From Verrucomicrobia subdivision 3 bacterium UBA7542 (GTDB taxonomy: Bacteria > Verrucomicrobiota > Verrucomicrobiia > Limisphaerales > UBA11358): a stretch of DNA of 13,699 nucleotides. The position numbers and the translations under genes were made by a program. Every line of letters starts with the position of its first letter. The stretch's first letter is position 1. The DNA is taken from positions 1-13,699 of the forward strand of contig DLMG01000413.1 in the NCBI GenBank assembly GCA_002479245.1. The letters are read 5' to 3'. Positions 5,824 through 13,404 of this stretch are shown piece by piece. The notes beneath the pieces are model-generated. The model had not been told where the DNA came from, did no database searches, and saw only the letters and a list, made by a program, of their open reading frames with translations.

Positions 5824-7664
5824 GACGCAAATTGCAGTTCGTAAAGTTTTTGATAAACGCCGTTGCGCTGGATCAATTCCGCGTGCGCGCCGGTCTCAAC
5901 GATGCGGCCCTGATCCAGCACGACAATCACGTCCGCGTGGAAAATGGTGGAGAGCCGGTGGGCGATGCAAATGGTCGTGCGACCTTTCATCAATTCGTCG
6001 AGCGCGGACTGCACGGCACGTTCGGATTCGGTGTCGAGCGCGCTGGTGGCTTCATCCAAAACCAGAACCGGCGCGTTCTTCAAAACGGCGCGGGCGATGG
6101 CGAGGCGCTGGCGCTGGCCGCCGGAAAGGGAAACGCCTTTTTCGCCGATGATGGCGTCGAAACCCTGCGGCTTTTGCGTGATGAAGTCGTAGGCATAGGC
6201 GTGACGCGCAGCTTCGATGATTTCTGCGTTCGTCGCGCCGAGGCGGCCCAACTCGATGTTCCGGCGGATGGTGTCGTTGAACAAAATGGTTTCCTGCGCG
6301 ACGACGGCGATTTGATTCCGCAGGTCGCGCGTGGAAACGTCGCGCAAATCCACGCCGCCGATTTTGATCGTGCCGCGCACAGGGTCGTAAAAACGCAGGA
6401 GCAAATTGGCCAGCGTGGTTTTGCCGGAGCCGCTGGCGCCGACCAGCGCGACCAGCTGGCCGGCCTTGACGGTAAGGTTGATGTTTCGCAATACCGGCTT
6501 TTCGCCGTAGTTAAAATCAAGATTTTCAAACACGATGTCAGCGTTGGTGGCGTGGAGCATTTTCGGCTGCACGGGTTCGGGCACGGAATTTTTGATGGCG
6601 AGCAGCTCAAAGACGCGTTCGCTGGCGGCGCGGGCCTGGTGAAGCTGGTTATGCAGCCGCGTGAGCGACTTGATGGGCGGGTAAATCATCACGATGGTCA
6701 AAACAAAGGTGAGAAAGTCGGACTCTTGCGGCTGCTGGTCTTTGGGCAGAAACTGCATGCTATGCTGGAGGTAAAAGAACACGAGCGCGATGCCGATGGC
6801 GCCAAAAAATTCCATGAGCTGGCTGGGAATTTCGTTGGCGCGGACGACGCGCATCAACTGGCCGACATATTTTTTGGTGGTGGCGCGAAATTCCGCACTG
6901 ACGGTTTCTTCGAGATTGTAGGCCTTGATGACACGGTTGCCGGTGAAGGACTCGTGCATCAGATTCGTGAGTTCGGCGTTGAATGCCTGCACTGCGCGGG
7001 CGGATTTGCGGACTTTGCGGCCATAAATGACGATGGGCACGATGCACACGGGAAACACCACGATGGAAATGAGCGTCAAAGTGGTGTTTGTCGCCAGTTG
7101 ATAACCCAGAAGGCAGGCGATGGTGATGGGATCCTTGACGGCGGAGGCAAACGAACCGCCGACAATGCTGTAAAGCACCTGTGTGTCGTTGGTGATGCGC
7201 GCGATCAAATCGCCGGTGCTGGCGCGGTTGAAAAATCCGAGCGAAAGATTTTGCAGGTGGCTGAACAGTTTCGTGCGGATGTCGGCGATGGCGTGCATGG
7301 CCGACCAGTTCGTCAGGTAGATGCTCAAGTATTGGAGCGTGTTTCGCAGGAGCATGATGGCGGGGATTACGCCGATGATCAGCAGCCAGCGGACGGTATC
7401 ATTCGCGGCGGGCGCATGAAGTTCCGGAACCAGCGAAGCCAACGGGTGCGAGAGTGGATGAATCCACCGGGGCGCGTTCTCGAGCTGCTGGTGCAAATTG
7501 GTTGCACCTTCAAACACCAACTGAACGACGACCTTGACCGCCCCGAGCAACAGGCCGTTGACCAGCCCGTAACCAATGCCGCAGAGCAGGCCGAGAAAAA
7601 ATCGCCCGCGATAAGGCCGGACAAAGCCCCAGAGTTTTTTCAGAAAATCGGTCATGCCCTTCAT
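5820..7664 (-). CDS. MsbA-like ABC exporter, fused membrane and ATPase domains
   Basis: The 614-residue protein is a half-transporter that should act as a homodimer in the inner membrane. Several hydrophobic segments lie in about residues 22-335 (for example 22-50, 93-115, 165-215, 285-300, 317-333). The nucleotide-binding domain has Y386 (A-loop), GASGSGKTT (409-417, Walker A), Q457 (Q-loop), LSGGQ (513-517, signature), VLVLDEAT (533-540, Walker B with E538) and H569 (H-loop). Architecture and context with glycosyltransferases fit flipping lipid A-core or another glycolipid, so MsbA is the best analogy, but substrate is inferred. An extended polar stretch between the first two membrane segments (about 53-90) makes it slightly longer than E. 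coli MsbA. It is the first gene of the minus-strand group and faces a divergent plus-strand group across an 86-bp gap. Confidence 0.93.
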   Translation of the reverse strand: MKGMTDFLKKLWGFVRPYRGRFFLGLLCGIGYGLVNGLLLGAVKVVVQLVFEGATNLHQQLENAPRWIHPLSHPLASLVPELHAPAANDTVRWLLIIGVIPAIMLLRNTLQYLSIYLTNWSAMHAIADIRTKLFSHLQNLSLGFFNRASTGDLIARITNDTQVLYSIVGGSFASAVKDPITIACLLGYQLATNTTLTLISIVVFPVCIVPIVIYGRKVRKSARAVQAFNAELTNLMHESFTGNRVIKAYNLEETVSAEFRATTKKYVGQLMRVVRANEIPSQLMEFFGAIGIALVFFYLQHSMQFLPKDQQPQESDFLTFVLTIVMIYPPIKSLTRLHNQLHQARAASERVFELLAIKNSVPEPVQPKMLHATNADIVFENLDFNYGEKPVLRNINLTVKAGQLVALVGASGSGKTTLANLLLRFYDPVRGTIKIGGVDLRDVSTRDLRNQIAVVAQETILFNDTIRRNIELGRLGATNAEIIEAARHAYAYDFITQKPQGFDAIIGEKGVSLSGGQRQRLAIARAVLKNAPVLVLDEATSALDTESERAVQSALDELMKGRTTICIAHRLSTIFHADVIVVLDQGRIVETGAHAELIQRNGVYQKLYELQFAS

Positions 7665-7750
7665 TTTTGTCAGACGCCGCGCAAAGTGAAAGTTTTGTTT
7701 TCACTTGCCGTGGCACTGCAGGCTTCTTTAGCTTCGCTGCCGAAGGCCCG
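7665..7750. promoter_or_regulatory. Divergent intergenic region with a perfect 8-bp inverted repeat
   Basis: This 86-bp space separates the MsbA-like gene (leftward) from the GT17-like gene (rightward) and should hold both promoters. AAGTGAAA (7684-7691) and TTTCACTT (7699-7706) form a perfect inverted repeat with a 7-nt centre (GTTTTGT). Its size and spacing suit a dimeric regulator. I could not identify convincing -35/-10 boxes. The repeat is seen directly; its regulatory role is inference. Confidence 0.4.
7742..7746 (+). promoter_or_regulatory. Ribosome site deciding the GT17-like start
   Basis: GAAGG lies 4 nt before the ATG at 7751. The open frame extends upstream to 7667, but its extra 28 residues are unlike the family and cover the divergent promoter region, so 7751 is chosen. 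Confidence 0.5.
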
Positions 7751-8623
7751 ATGATTTACGACTGCTTCACTTTTTTCAACGAACTGGAACTGCTCGAATT
7801 GCGGCTGCACGAACTGGCGGACGTGGCAGATAAATTCGTCCTGGTGGAGGCGACCAAAACTCATTCCAACAAATCCAAACCGTTGTATTATCGGGAAAAC
7901 CATTCCCGGTTTGGTGAGTTTCACGACAAAATCATTCACATCATCGTTGATGACCTGCCCGATGCGAAAGACCCGTGGGTATTGGAGAATTATCAACGGA
8001 ACTGCATTGCACGCGGGCTGGTCAACTGTCGACCCGATGATTTTGTGCTGGTCTCTGACCTCGATGAAATTCCCCGCGCAACCACCGTTGCAAAGGTCAG
8101 CCGGGGAATACGGTTCCGGGATGATTTTTTTTCAAGCCGTGCCCACGCCGCCTTGAACTCGCGATGGGTGCATAAAATTTTTCACCGAAGGGGGTTTCGA
8201 CGGACACTGCGATACAACCATCCGTTCGTTCTGAAATTCCGGCAATCTCAGTACAAGCATTTCATGAATTGCCGGGTGGTGCAACCGCCTTTCGGCCACG
8301 GCACCCGGATGCTGTATTTCCGGGATTTTTCCTGTGCCGAAGAGATACGCCACAGCGGCTTCAAAATTGTGGAAAATGGCGGCTGGCATTTTTCATGGAT
8401 GGGTGATGTTCAGCGGGTCCAAGAGAAGTTGGCGGCGTATGCACATCAGGAATGGAATCTGCCGCAGTTTGCCGATGCGCAGCACATTCGGCAGGCGATC
8501 AACGAGGGCAGATCATTTTTTGGCGGAGATAAACGGCACGAATTCGTCCCGCTGGACGCTTCCTTTCCGCGCTACCTTTTGGAGCATCCGGAGAAGTTTT
8601 CCTCCTGGATCAAACCGGTTTGA
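7751..8623 (+). CDS. GT17-family-like glycosyltransferase (MGAT3-like)
   Basis: The 290-residue protein begins MIYDCFTFFNELELLELRL, followed by DKFVLVEATKTHS and KPLYYRENHSRF. This is the characteristic start of GT17 enzymes, whose eukaryotic members (MGAT3) add a bisecting GlcNAc to N-glycans. The acidic motif LVSDLDEIPR (about 100-109) probably binds the metal and nucleotide sugar, and GGWHFSWMG (210-218) is another family landmark. No signal peptide or membrane anchor is seen, so it should act in the cytoplasm on a lipid-linked or nucleotide-activated acceptor. It leads the plus-strand glycosyltransferase series. Bacterial members of this family are little characterised; donor and acceptor are unknown and the GlcNAc assignment should not simply be transferred. 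Confidence 0.85.
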   Translation: MIYDCFTFFNELELLELRLHELADVADKFVLVEATKTHSNKSKPLYYRENHSRFGEFHDKIIHIIVDDLPDAKDPWVLENYQRNCIARGLVNCRPDDFVLVSDLDEIPRATTVAKVSRGIRFRDDFFSSRAHAALNSRWVHKIFHRRGFRRTLRYNHPFVLKFRQSQYKHFMNCRVVQPPFGHGTRMLYFRDFSCAEEIRHSGFKIVENGGWHFSWMGDVQRVQEKLAAYAHQEWNLPQFADAQHIRQAINEGRSFFGGDKRHEFVPLDASFPRYLLEHPEKFSSWIKPV

Positions 8624-8788
8624 AGAAACGGCATTTGTCCACCGACGCAGAACCGGCGAACGGTCTGTCGGCGGGACAGCGCGCGTGAGTTCCTTTGCGG
8701 GCGGCCCGGCTGATTTTGATGAAAGCTTGCCAGATGCCCGGCCAACCGGGAAGATTTGCCCGAAACAATCCGTCAATTTCCGAAATCC
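8624..8788. other. Gap between GT17-like and fucosyltransferase-like genes
   Basis: There is no convincing gene in these 165 bp. Two weak hairpins are visible: CTGTC/GACAG near 8668-8682 and CCCGG/CCGGG at 8737-8750. Neither is followed by a T-run. If the TTG at 8756 is the true start of the next gene, the gap is 33 bp shorter. Confidence 0.4.
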
Positions 8789-9715
8789 ATGCGGTCGGCT
8801 GATAACAAAATCCTCGTCGTTGGCTTCCGAACCGGCCGGCTGGCAAACCGGCTGGTGTTGTTTGCCAATGTCATCGGCTTCGCCGCCGAACACGGCTACC
8901 GCGTCGTCAATGTCGCCTTTCATTCCTACGCCCATCTCTTTGAAAACACGCGCCGGGACATCTACTGCCGGTATCCGATTGCCCGACGCCGGAGCCTGTT
9001 TGACGTGATTCCTGGTATGGCGCCGGCCATCCGCAAGACGCGGATTTTCTACCAGTTCATCCGCCGCGCCAGCGAGTGGAACGACCGTTTTCCGATCCTG
9101 GGTAAAAGCGTGTTCACGCTCCGGGAGATTTCCCAGCAGACCATTTTGCTGGACACCCCGGAAGTGCAATCCCGGATGGCCGACGCCAAAATCGTCTTCG
9201 TCCACGGCTGGCGGATTCGCGCCCCCGAATCCGTGCGGCGGCAGGCAGACAAAATTAGGGACTATTTCCGACCCGTTGCCGGACTCGAAGCCGCCAGCCG
9301 ACAGATGGTGGAACGGCTGCGACAAGTGGCGGAAGTGATTATTGGTGTTCATCTCCGTCAGGGCGATTATCGCACATGGAAACAGGGACAATATTTTTTT
9401 CCGCCCGAACGGTATGCCACCTGGATGCGCGAACTGGCCGCACAATTTCCCGGCCACAAGACGGCTTTTTTCGTATGCAGCGACGAACCGCGACAGGCGT
9501 CTGAATTCACCGGGCTCACGGTCGCGATTGGCGCCGGACCGCCGGTTGTAGATTTATATGCTCTGGCCGGATGTGATTATATTTTGGGCCCGCCCAGCAC
9601 CTTTTCGCAATGGGCGTCCTTTTACGGCAACAAGCCGTTGCTTAACCTGGTCGGCAGTGATGACCGGGTCGAACGCAAAAAGTTCCGCGTTTCCCATCTG
9701 GAGGAGATCCCCTAA
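8789..9715 (+). CDS. Fucosyltransferase-like glycosyltransferase (GT11-like, GT-B fold)
   Basis: This is a 308-residue protein from ATG 8789. The N-terminal ILVVGFRTGRLANRLVLFANVIGFA corresponds to the glycine-rich, Asn-containing N-terminus of alpha-1,2-fucosyltransferases. IIGVHLRQGDY (184-194) matches the HxRxGDY motif that binds GDP-fucose in GT11 and related families. GPPSTFSQWASFYG (267-280) corresponds to the conserved STFS-W segment near the C-terminus. No membrane segment is seen. The frame could start at a TTG at 8756, adding 11 residues; 8789 places the first motif at the usual distance from the N-terminus. The fold and family relationship are fairly clear. Whether the donor is really GDP-fucose is inference, and no GDP-fucose synthesis genes lie in the window. 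Confidence 0.78.
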   Translation: MRSADNKILVVGFRTGRLANRLVLFANVIGFAAEHGYRVVNVAFHSYAHLFENTRRDIYCRYPIARRRSLFDVIPGMAPAIRKTRIFYQFIRRASEWNDRFPILGKSVFTLREISQQTILLDTPEVQSRMADAKIVFVHGWRIRAPESVRRQADKIRDYFRPVAGLEAASRQMVERLRQVAEVIIGVHLRQGDYRTWKQGQYFFPPERYATWMRELAAQFPGHKTAFFVCSDEPRQASEFTGLTVAIGAGPPVVDLYALAGCDYILGPPSTFSQWASFYGNKPLLNLVGSDDRVERKKFRVSHLEEIP

Positions 9716-9855
9716 TGCCTCGGGGTCACACGGCAAATGAGCGCCGGCCGACAAGGGCACGGCATAATTCTTTTGCGGGCACCGCAACGGCTGCGGTACA
9801 ATGCGCGCGGCCCCGTCGCCGGACGAGGCGATGGCGCCCGACTGCATACTGAACC
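9716..9855. other. 140-bp gap with two GC-rich hairpins before the WaaE-like gene
   Basis: There is no gene here. ACCGCA (9781-9786) and TGCGGT (9792-9797) form a perfect 6-bp stem with a 5-nt loop. Positions 9813-9820 and 9827-9834 form an 8-bp stem with one G-T pair and a 6-nt loop. No T-run follows either. They could stabilise or attenuate a transcript crossing from the fucosyltransferase-like gene to the next GT2 gene, which has no Shine-Dalgarno; this role is speculative. Confidence 0.4.
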
Positions 9856-10647
9856 ATGATTACCCAGCAACGCCTGCCGCTTTCCGTGTGTATGGTTGCC
9901 GGCAACGAAGCGCACCGCATCCGCCGCGCGTTCGAAAGCGTCGCCGGTTGGACGGCTGAAATCATCATCGTTCTTAACGACGATGTGACCGACGGCACAG
10001 ACAAAATTGCCGCGGGATTCGGTGCGAAAGTTTTCCGCGAGCCGTGGAAAGGTCACATCGCTCAAAAAAATTCCGCCGCGCAAAAGGCAAATTCCGGCTG
10101 GATTTTGGGGTTGGATGCCGACGAAGCCGTTTCTCCAGAATTGCGCGATGAGATTCAAAAATTATTTTCCGAACCCAAAAAACTCCAGCCGTTCGTCGCG
10201 TTCAGTTTTCCCCGCCTCTGCTGGTACTGCGGACGGTGGATTCGACATGGGGATTGGTATCCGGATCGCTCCACACGGCTTTGGCGCAGGGGTCAGGCGG
10301 AATGGGGCGGCGTTGATCCGCACGACAAACTGCGCGTGAAGGGTGCTATTGGGAAACTCCATGCCGACTTGCATCACTACAGCCGGGAATCCATCAACGC
10401 GCATTTGCAGAAGATCATTCCCTTCAGTGACGAGTTTGTGCGCCAGCACCTGACGGCAGGACAAAAGGCGGGAATATTTAACCTTGCCATTCGTCCTCTC
10501 TGGCGTTTTTTGCGGGCCTATTTCTTTCGGTTTGGCTTTCTGGACGGCTGGCAGGGATATTACATTGCCTGGCATAACGCCTTTGCGACCGCAGTCCGTT
10601 ACGCCAAAATCCGTGAAGCTCAATGGCGCAAGGAGACAACGGAATGA
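9856..10647 (+). CDS. GT2 glycosyltransferase, WaaE/KdtX-like (LPS core beta-glucosyltransferase type)
   Basis: The 263-residue enzyme has an N-terminal GT-A domain. LPLSVCMVAGNEAHRIRRA begins the Rossmann-like fold, WILGLDADE (82-90) holds the metal/donor-binding DxD (D87, D89), and WIRHGDWYPDRSTRLWRR (128-145) matches the conserved region of WaaE-type enzymes. The C-terminal RFLRAYFFRFGFLDGWQGY segment, hydrophobic and basic, is the typical membrane-associating tail. WaaE adds a beta-linked glucose to inner-core heptose in enterobacteria; here the acceptor is inferred from the accompanying GT9 genes. The usual DSGSTDGT segment is changed to NDDVTDGT. The gene ends in an ATGA overlap with the next gene, so the two are almost certainly co-translated. 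Confidence 0.88.
   Translation: MITQQRLPLSVCMVAGNEAHRIRRAFESVAGWTAEIIIVLNDDVTDGTDKIAAGFGAKVFREPWKGHIAQKNSAAQKANSGWILGLDADEAVSPELRDEIQKLFSEPKKLQPFVAFSFPRLCWYCGRWIRHGDWYPDRSTRLWRRGQAEWGGVDPHDKLRVKGAIGKLHADLHHYSRESINAHLQKIIPFSDEFVRQHLTAGQKAGIFNLAIRPLWRFLRAYFFRFGFLDGWQGYYIAWHNAFATAVRYAKIREAQWRKETTE
10631..10635 (+). promoter_or_regulatory. Shine-Dalgarno deciding the start of the second GT2
   Basis: AGGAG sits 8 nt upstream of the ATG at 10644, inside the end of the preceding gene. It supports 10644 over an in-frame ATG at 10623 that would overlap the upstream gene by 25 bp. Confidence 0.65.
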
Positions 10648-11426
10648 AACTTTCATTGATCGTCAGCACCTACGAGCAGCCGGCGTCGCTGGCCAAGGTC
10701 TTGCGTGGCGTCGTGTTGCAGGAGCGCCAGCCGGACGAAGTGCTTATTACCGACGACGGCTCCGGCGATGAAACGCGCGCCATCATCGACCGTTGGCGCG
10801 GGGAGACGCAAGTTCCCGTCCACCATCTCTGGCATGTTCACAATGGCTTTCGCAAAATCGTCCTGCTCAACAAGGCGGTTGCCGCCGCCATGGGCGATTA
10901 TTTGGTTTTCCTGGACGGCGATTGCGTTCCCCATCGAAAATTTTTGGCCGACCATGAGCAGCTTGCGGAACGCGGGTTTTGGGTGCAGGGGCGACGCTGT
11001 TATGTGGAGGAGCGATTTGTGCCGCGCTTCGAGCCGGGGGTCACCCCCGTCTGGCAATGGATGCTTGCGGGCCGCATCATGGGCCTGGCCAAGGGAATTC
11101 GTTTGCCGCAGCCGGTCATTTTTCGCAACAAAAAACAGCGCGGCATTATCGGATGCAACATGGCCTATTGGCGGGAGGATGTTGTGGCGGTGAATGGTTT
11201 CGATGAAGACTGCAAGGGCCGTGGCATCGGTCCCGATTCCGACCTGGGCACGCGGGTTTACAATCTCGGCCGGCGGCGCAAGTTTGTTTATGCCCACGCC
11301 ATCGTTTACCACCTCAATCATCCGATTCTGCCGCGCGAGAATCTCCCAGCCAAGCGGGTGCAACTGGCGGAAACCATTCGCACAGGGAAAATCCGCTGCG
11401 AACACGGCCTTCATCAGCAATCCTGA
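10644..11426 (+). CDS. GT2 glycosyltransferase with galactosyltransferase-type C-terminus
   Basis: The 260-residue protein starts MKLSLIVSTYEQPASLAKVL and shows EVLITDDGSGDET (32-44), HNGFRKIVLLNKAVAAAMGDYLVFLDGD with the DxD at D91/D93, and GCNMAYWREDVVAVNGFDED followed by GIGPDSDL (170-201). This last region resembles the Glyco_transf_7C module found in galactosyl- and GalNAc-transferases and in the N-terminal domain of chondroitin polymerase-like enzymes. It is likely cytoplasmic, acting on the growing surface glycan. It overlaps the preceding GT2 by 4 bp (ATGA). The next gene begins 29 bp downstream on the same strand. Family is clear; a Gal, GalNAc or other hexose donor is inference. Confidence 0.88.
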   Translation: MKLSLIVSTYEQPASLAKVLRGVVLQERQPDEVLITDDGSGDETRAIIDRWRGETQVPVHHLWHVHNGFRKIVLLNKAVAAAMGDYLVFLDGDCVPHRKFLADHEQLAERGFWVQGRRCYVEERFVPRFEPGVTPVWQWMLAGRIMGLAKGIRLPQPVIFRNKKQRGIIGCNMAYWREDVVAVNGFDEDCKGRGIGPDSDLGTRVYNLGRRRKFVYAHAIVYHLNHPILPRENLPAKRVQLAETIRTGKIRCEHGLHQQS

Positions 11427-11455
11427 GACTTTTCAAATCTGTCCTTCTGCTTGTC

Positions 11456-12466
11456 ATGGGCAACATGAGTCAAACCGGAAACATTCTGCTGATTCGCCTT
11501 AAATCCATCGGCGATGTGTTGTTCACCCTGCCCGCCGTCCACATGGTCCGGGGAAATTTCCCCGGCGCGAAAATCACCTTTCTCACGTCCCGGGAAAACG
11601 CATCGCTGCTGGAGGGTTTTCGGGAGGTGGACGAAGTCATCACGCTGGATCGTGCCCGTTTTCAGAGCGGAAATCCCCGGGCCATTTTGTCGGAGGCGTT
11701 TTCCCTGTTTCGCCGGTTGCGGCAGGGAAAGTTTTCTCTCGTCGTGGATTTTCAGGGATATGGCGAGACGGCGTGGCTGGCGTGGTTGAGTGGCGCGCCG
11801 CAACGCTGGGGCAGCGTGTATGGTCCGGGACGGCGCTGGGCTTACACGTGCGGCATGACGCGCAACGACCGCCTTCATCACGTTGACCGGTATCTCTCGC
11901 TGCTCGAGCAATGCGGCCTTCGTCCGGGAGAAATCCTCAACGAATTTGTTCTGCCGGACGATGCTTTAAATGCGGCGCGACAGTTTTTTGCCGCGCACAA
12001 TCTGGATGCCGGTCGGCCCACGCTCTTTTTCCAGCCATTTACCAGCACACCCAACAAAAATTGGCCGCTCGACCGGCAGCTCGCGGTTGCGCGGCATTGG
12101 CAGGCGCGCAGATTGCAAATATTGTTTGGCGGCGGTTCCGCGGAACAGGCCGCGCTGGAACCAGTCCGCCAGGCCGGTTTCCCGGTTTCCGCCGGAGTGC
12201 CGCTGCTCGTCACCGGGGGGCTGATGAAACTTTCTTCCCTCATCCTCGGCGGGGACACCGGCGCGTTGCATCTGGCCGTGGCCATGGGCCGGCGGGTGGT
12301 GATGATCCGGAGTTCCGTCGCCCCGGGCAGCCCGTATCCTTATCAACATCCGGATTGGGTGATCACACCAACGAACGGTCGGGACGTTTCCAGCATCGAA
12401 ACCAGCGCGGTCATCGAGGCGTGCACACGGGCTTTCAGCGAACGAGCCGGTAATGCTTCTTGTTGA
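11456..12466 (+). CDS. Second GT9 glycosyltransferase (heptosyltransferase-like)
   Basis: The 336-residue GT-B enzyme has ILLIRLKSIGDVLFTLPAV (conserved GD at 19-20), TPNKNWP with K201 at the position of the phosphate-binding Lys of WaaC, and LGGDTGALHLAVAMGRR (264-280) as donor-binding motif. It lacks the C-terminal Cys cluster of the GT9 encoded at 4807-5823, and the region after the GDTG motif diverges (MIRSSVAPGSPYPYQ), so the two are not simple duplicates. An ATG at 11465 is an alternative start; neither has a clear Shine-Dalgarno. It is last in the plus-strand series, and its final 32 bp overlap the end of the opposite-strand GT2. Together the two GT9 enzymes suggest at least two heptose-type transfers. 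Confidence 0.9.
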   Translation: MGNMSQTGNILLIRLKSIGDVLFTLPAVHMVRGNFPGAKITFLTSRENASLLEGFREVDEVITLDRARFQSGNPRAILSEAFSLFRRLRQGKFSLVVDFQGYGETAWLAWLSGAPQRWGSVYGPGRRWAYTCGMTRNDRLHHVDRYLSLLEQCGLRPGEILNEFVLPDDALNAARQFFAAHNLDAGRPTLFFQPFTSTPNKNWPLDRQLAVARHWQARRLQILFGGGSAEQAALEPVRQAGFPVSAGVPLLVTGGLMKLSSLILGGDTGALHLAVAMGRRVVMIRSSVAPGSPYPYQHPDWVITPTNGRDVSSIETSAVIEACTRAFSERAGNASC

Positions 12467-13310
12467 ATCGGAAGCCGAACCACTTTTCCAGCTTCAGCAT
12501 GAGACGGTGTTTTTTTTCGCGCGAACTCAACTGATAATTCGGATCAGCTTGAAAAATTCCTTCCGCTTTGGGCAGCCAGTCTTGCACAACTTTCGGATGC
12601 ACGCTGGTGAAAAGCTTCAACGTGGCCGGATCAATTTTTGTGTAATCCGCTTTTACCGCTGGTTTGTCATCCCAGTATTTATGAACGGCGGAAGCTTTCA
12701 AATGCATCTGCGTTTCGCTGCGCACCCAGCCGTAATGGTAAATCGTCGCGCCCGTGTGCGCCGCGCGCGGGTAACGGCCCTTTTTGTGTTTCTCCAGCAC
12801 GATGAAGAACAATCCTTCCGGCCCCCACGCCGGGATTGTGTTGCGGATGATCCGCACCTCCGAACGATACCAGCCCGGCGACCAGGCATACGTGTTCGCG
12901 TTGCCATAAAAATGCAGATAATCAAAGGCCAGCGCCTCTACGCGCTCGTCGTTCAAATACTTTTCCATCGCCGCGCGGATTTTCGTCAGGTCGTTTTCGT
13001 GCAGCACTTCGTCCGCTTCGAGATAAAACGCCCAGTCGCCGGTGCAGTTGAACAGCGCAATGGATTTCTGCTGGCCATAGACGAAGCCTTTCACGCTGTA
13101 ATCGGAACGGAGGTTTTCGTTCCACTGCGTCGGGATGATGCGGATTTTCGGGTCGCCGATTTCGCGCACCAGCTTCTCCGTATCGTCCTCGCACGGGCCG
13201 AGGGCGATGACAAATTCATCCACGATCGGCAAAATCGAGCGGATGGATTCGGCAAACGGATAGCCGAGCTTCTGCCCGTTGCGCAAAAAGGTGAACCCGC
13301 TGACTTTCAT
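12435..13310 (-). CDS. GT2 glycosyltransferase, convergent with the GT9
   Basis: The 291-residue GT-A enzyme begins MKVSGFTFLRNGQKLGYPF and has ESIRSILPIVDEFVIALGP as the first strand-helix region. GDWAFYLEADEVLHEND (91-107) carries the acidic donor-binding residues, and SPGWYRSEVRIIRN and IYHYGWVRSETQM follow farther on. This pattern matches a widespread group of bacterial GT2 proteins of unknown sugar specificity. There is no signal peptide or membrane span. The ATG at 13310 fits the family start, with no Shine-Dalgarno before it. It is on the opposite strand to the preceding gene series and overlaps the GT9 gene tail to tail by 32 bp. Proximity suggests the same glycan pathway, but it would be transcribed separately. 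Confidence 0.88.
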   Translation of the reverse strand: MKVSGFTFLRNGQKLGYPFAESIRSILPIVDEFVIALGPCEDDTEKLVREIGDPKIRIIPTQWNENLRSDYSVKGFVYGQQKSIALFNCTGDWAFYLEADEVLHENDLTKIRAAMEKYLNDERVEALAFDYLHFYGNANTYAWSPGWYRSEVRIIRNTIPAWGPEGLFFIVLEKHKKGRYPRAAHTGATIYHYGWVRSETQMHLKASAVHKYWDDKPAVKADYTKIDPATLKLFTSVHPKVVQDWLPKAEGIFQADPNYQLSSREKKHRLMLKLEKWFGFRFNKKHYRLVR

Positions 13311-13404
13311 GTTTTGACACTAATCAGGACTGCCGGCTTTGAACAGAAGAAATGCTTCCGGCGCAAATTCCAACGGGTTTTGGTTTGAATCTTAAACCTG
13401 CGTG

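Noticed and set aside
7667..7750. N-terminal extension of the GT17-like protein by 28 residues
   Set aside because: The extension is not family-like and runs across the divergent promoter region. A ribosome site precedes the ATG at 7751.
5832..7754. 640-residue open frame on the plus strand, antisense to the ABC exporter
   Set aside because: The minus strand encodes an exporter with all ATPase motifs in order. The plus frame is a high-GC shadow without recognisable domains; the same holds for long antisense frames at 84-1289, 1431-2282, 3597-4733 and 12453-13388.
8728..8741. Degenerate second copy of the dnaE palindrome core (GCCAGATGCCCGGC)
   Set aside because: Several mismatches to the core and no inverted partner arm nearby, so chance similarity is more likely.
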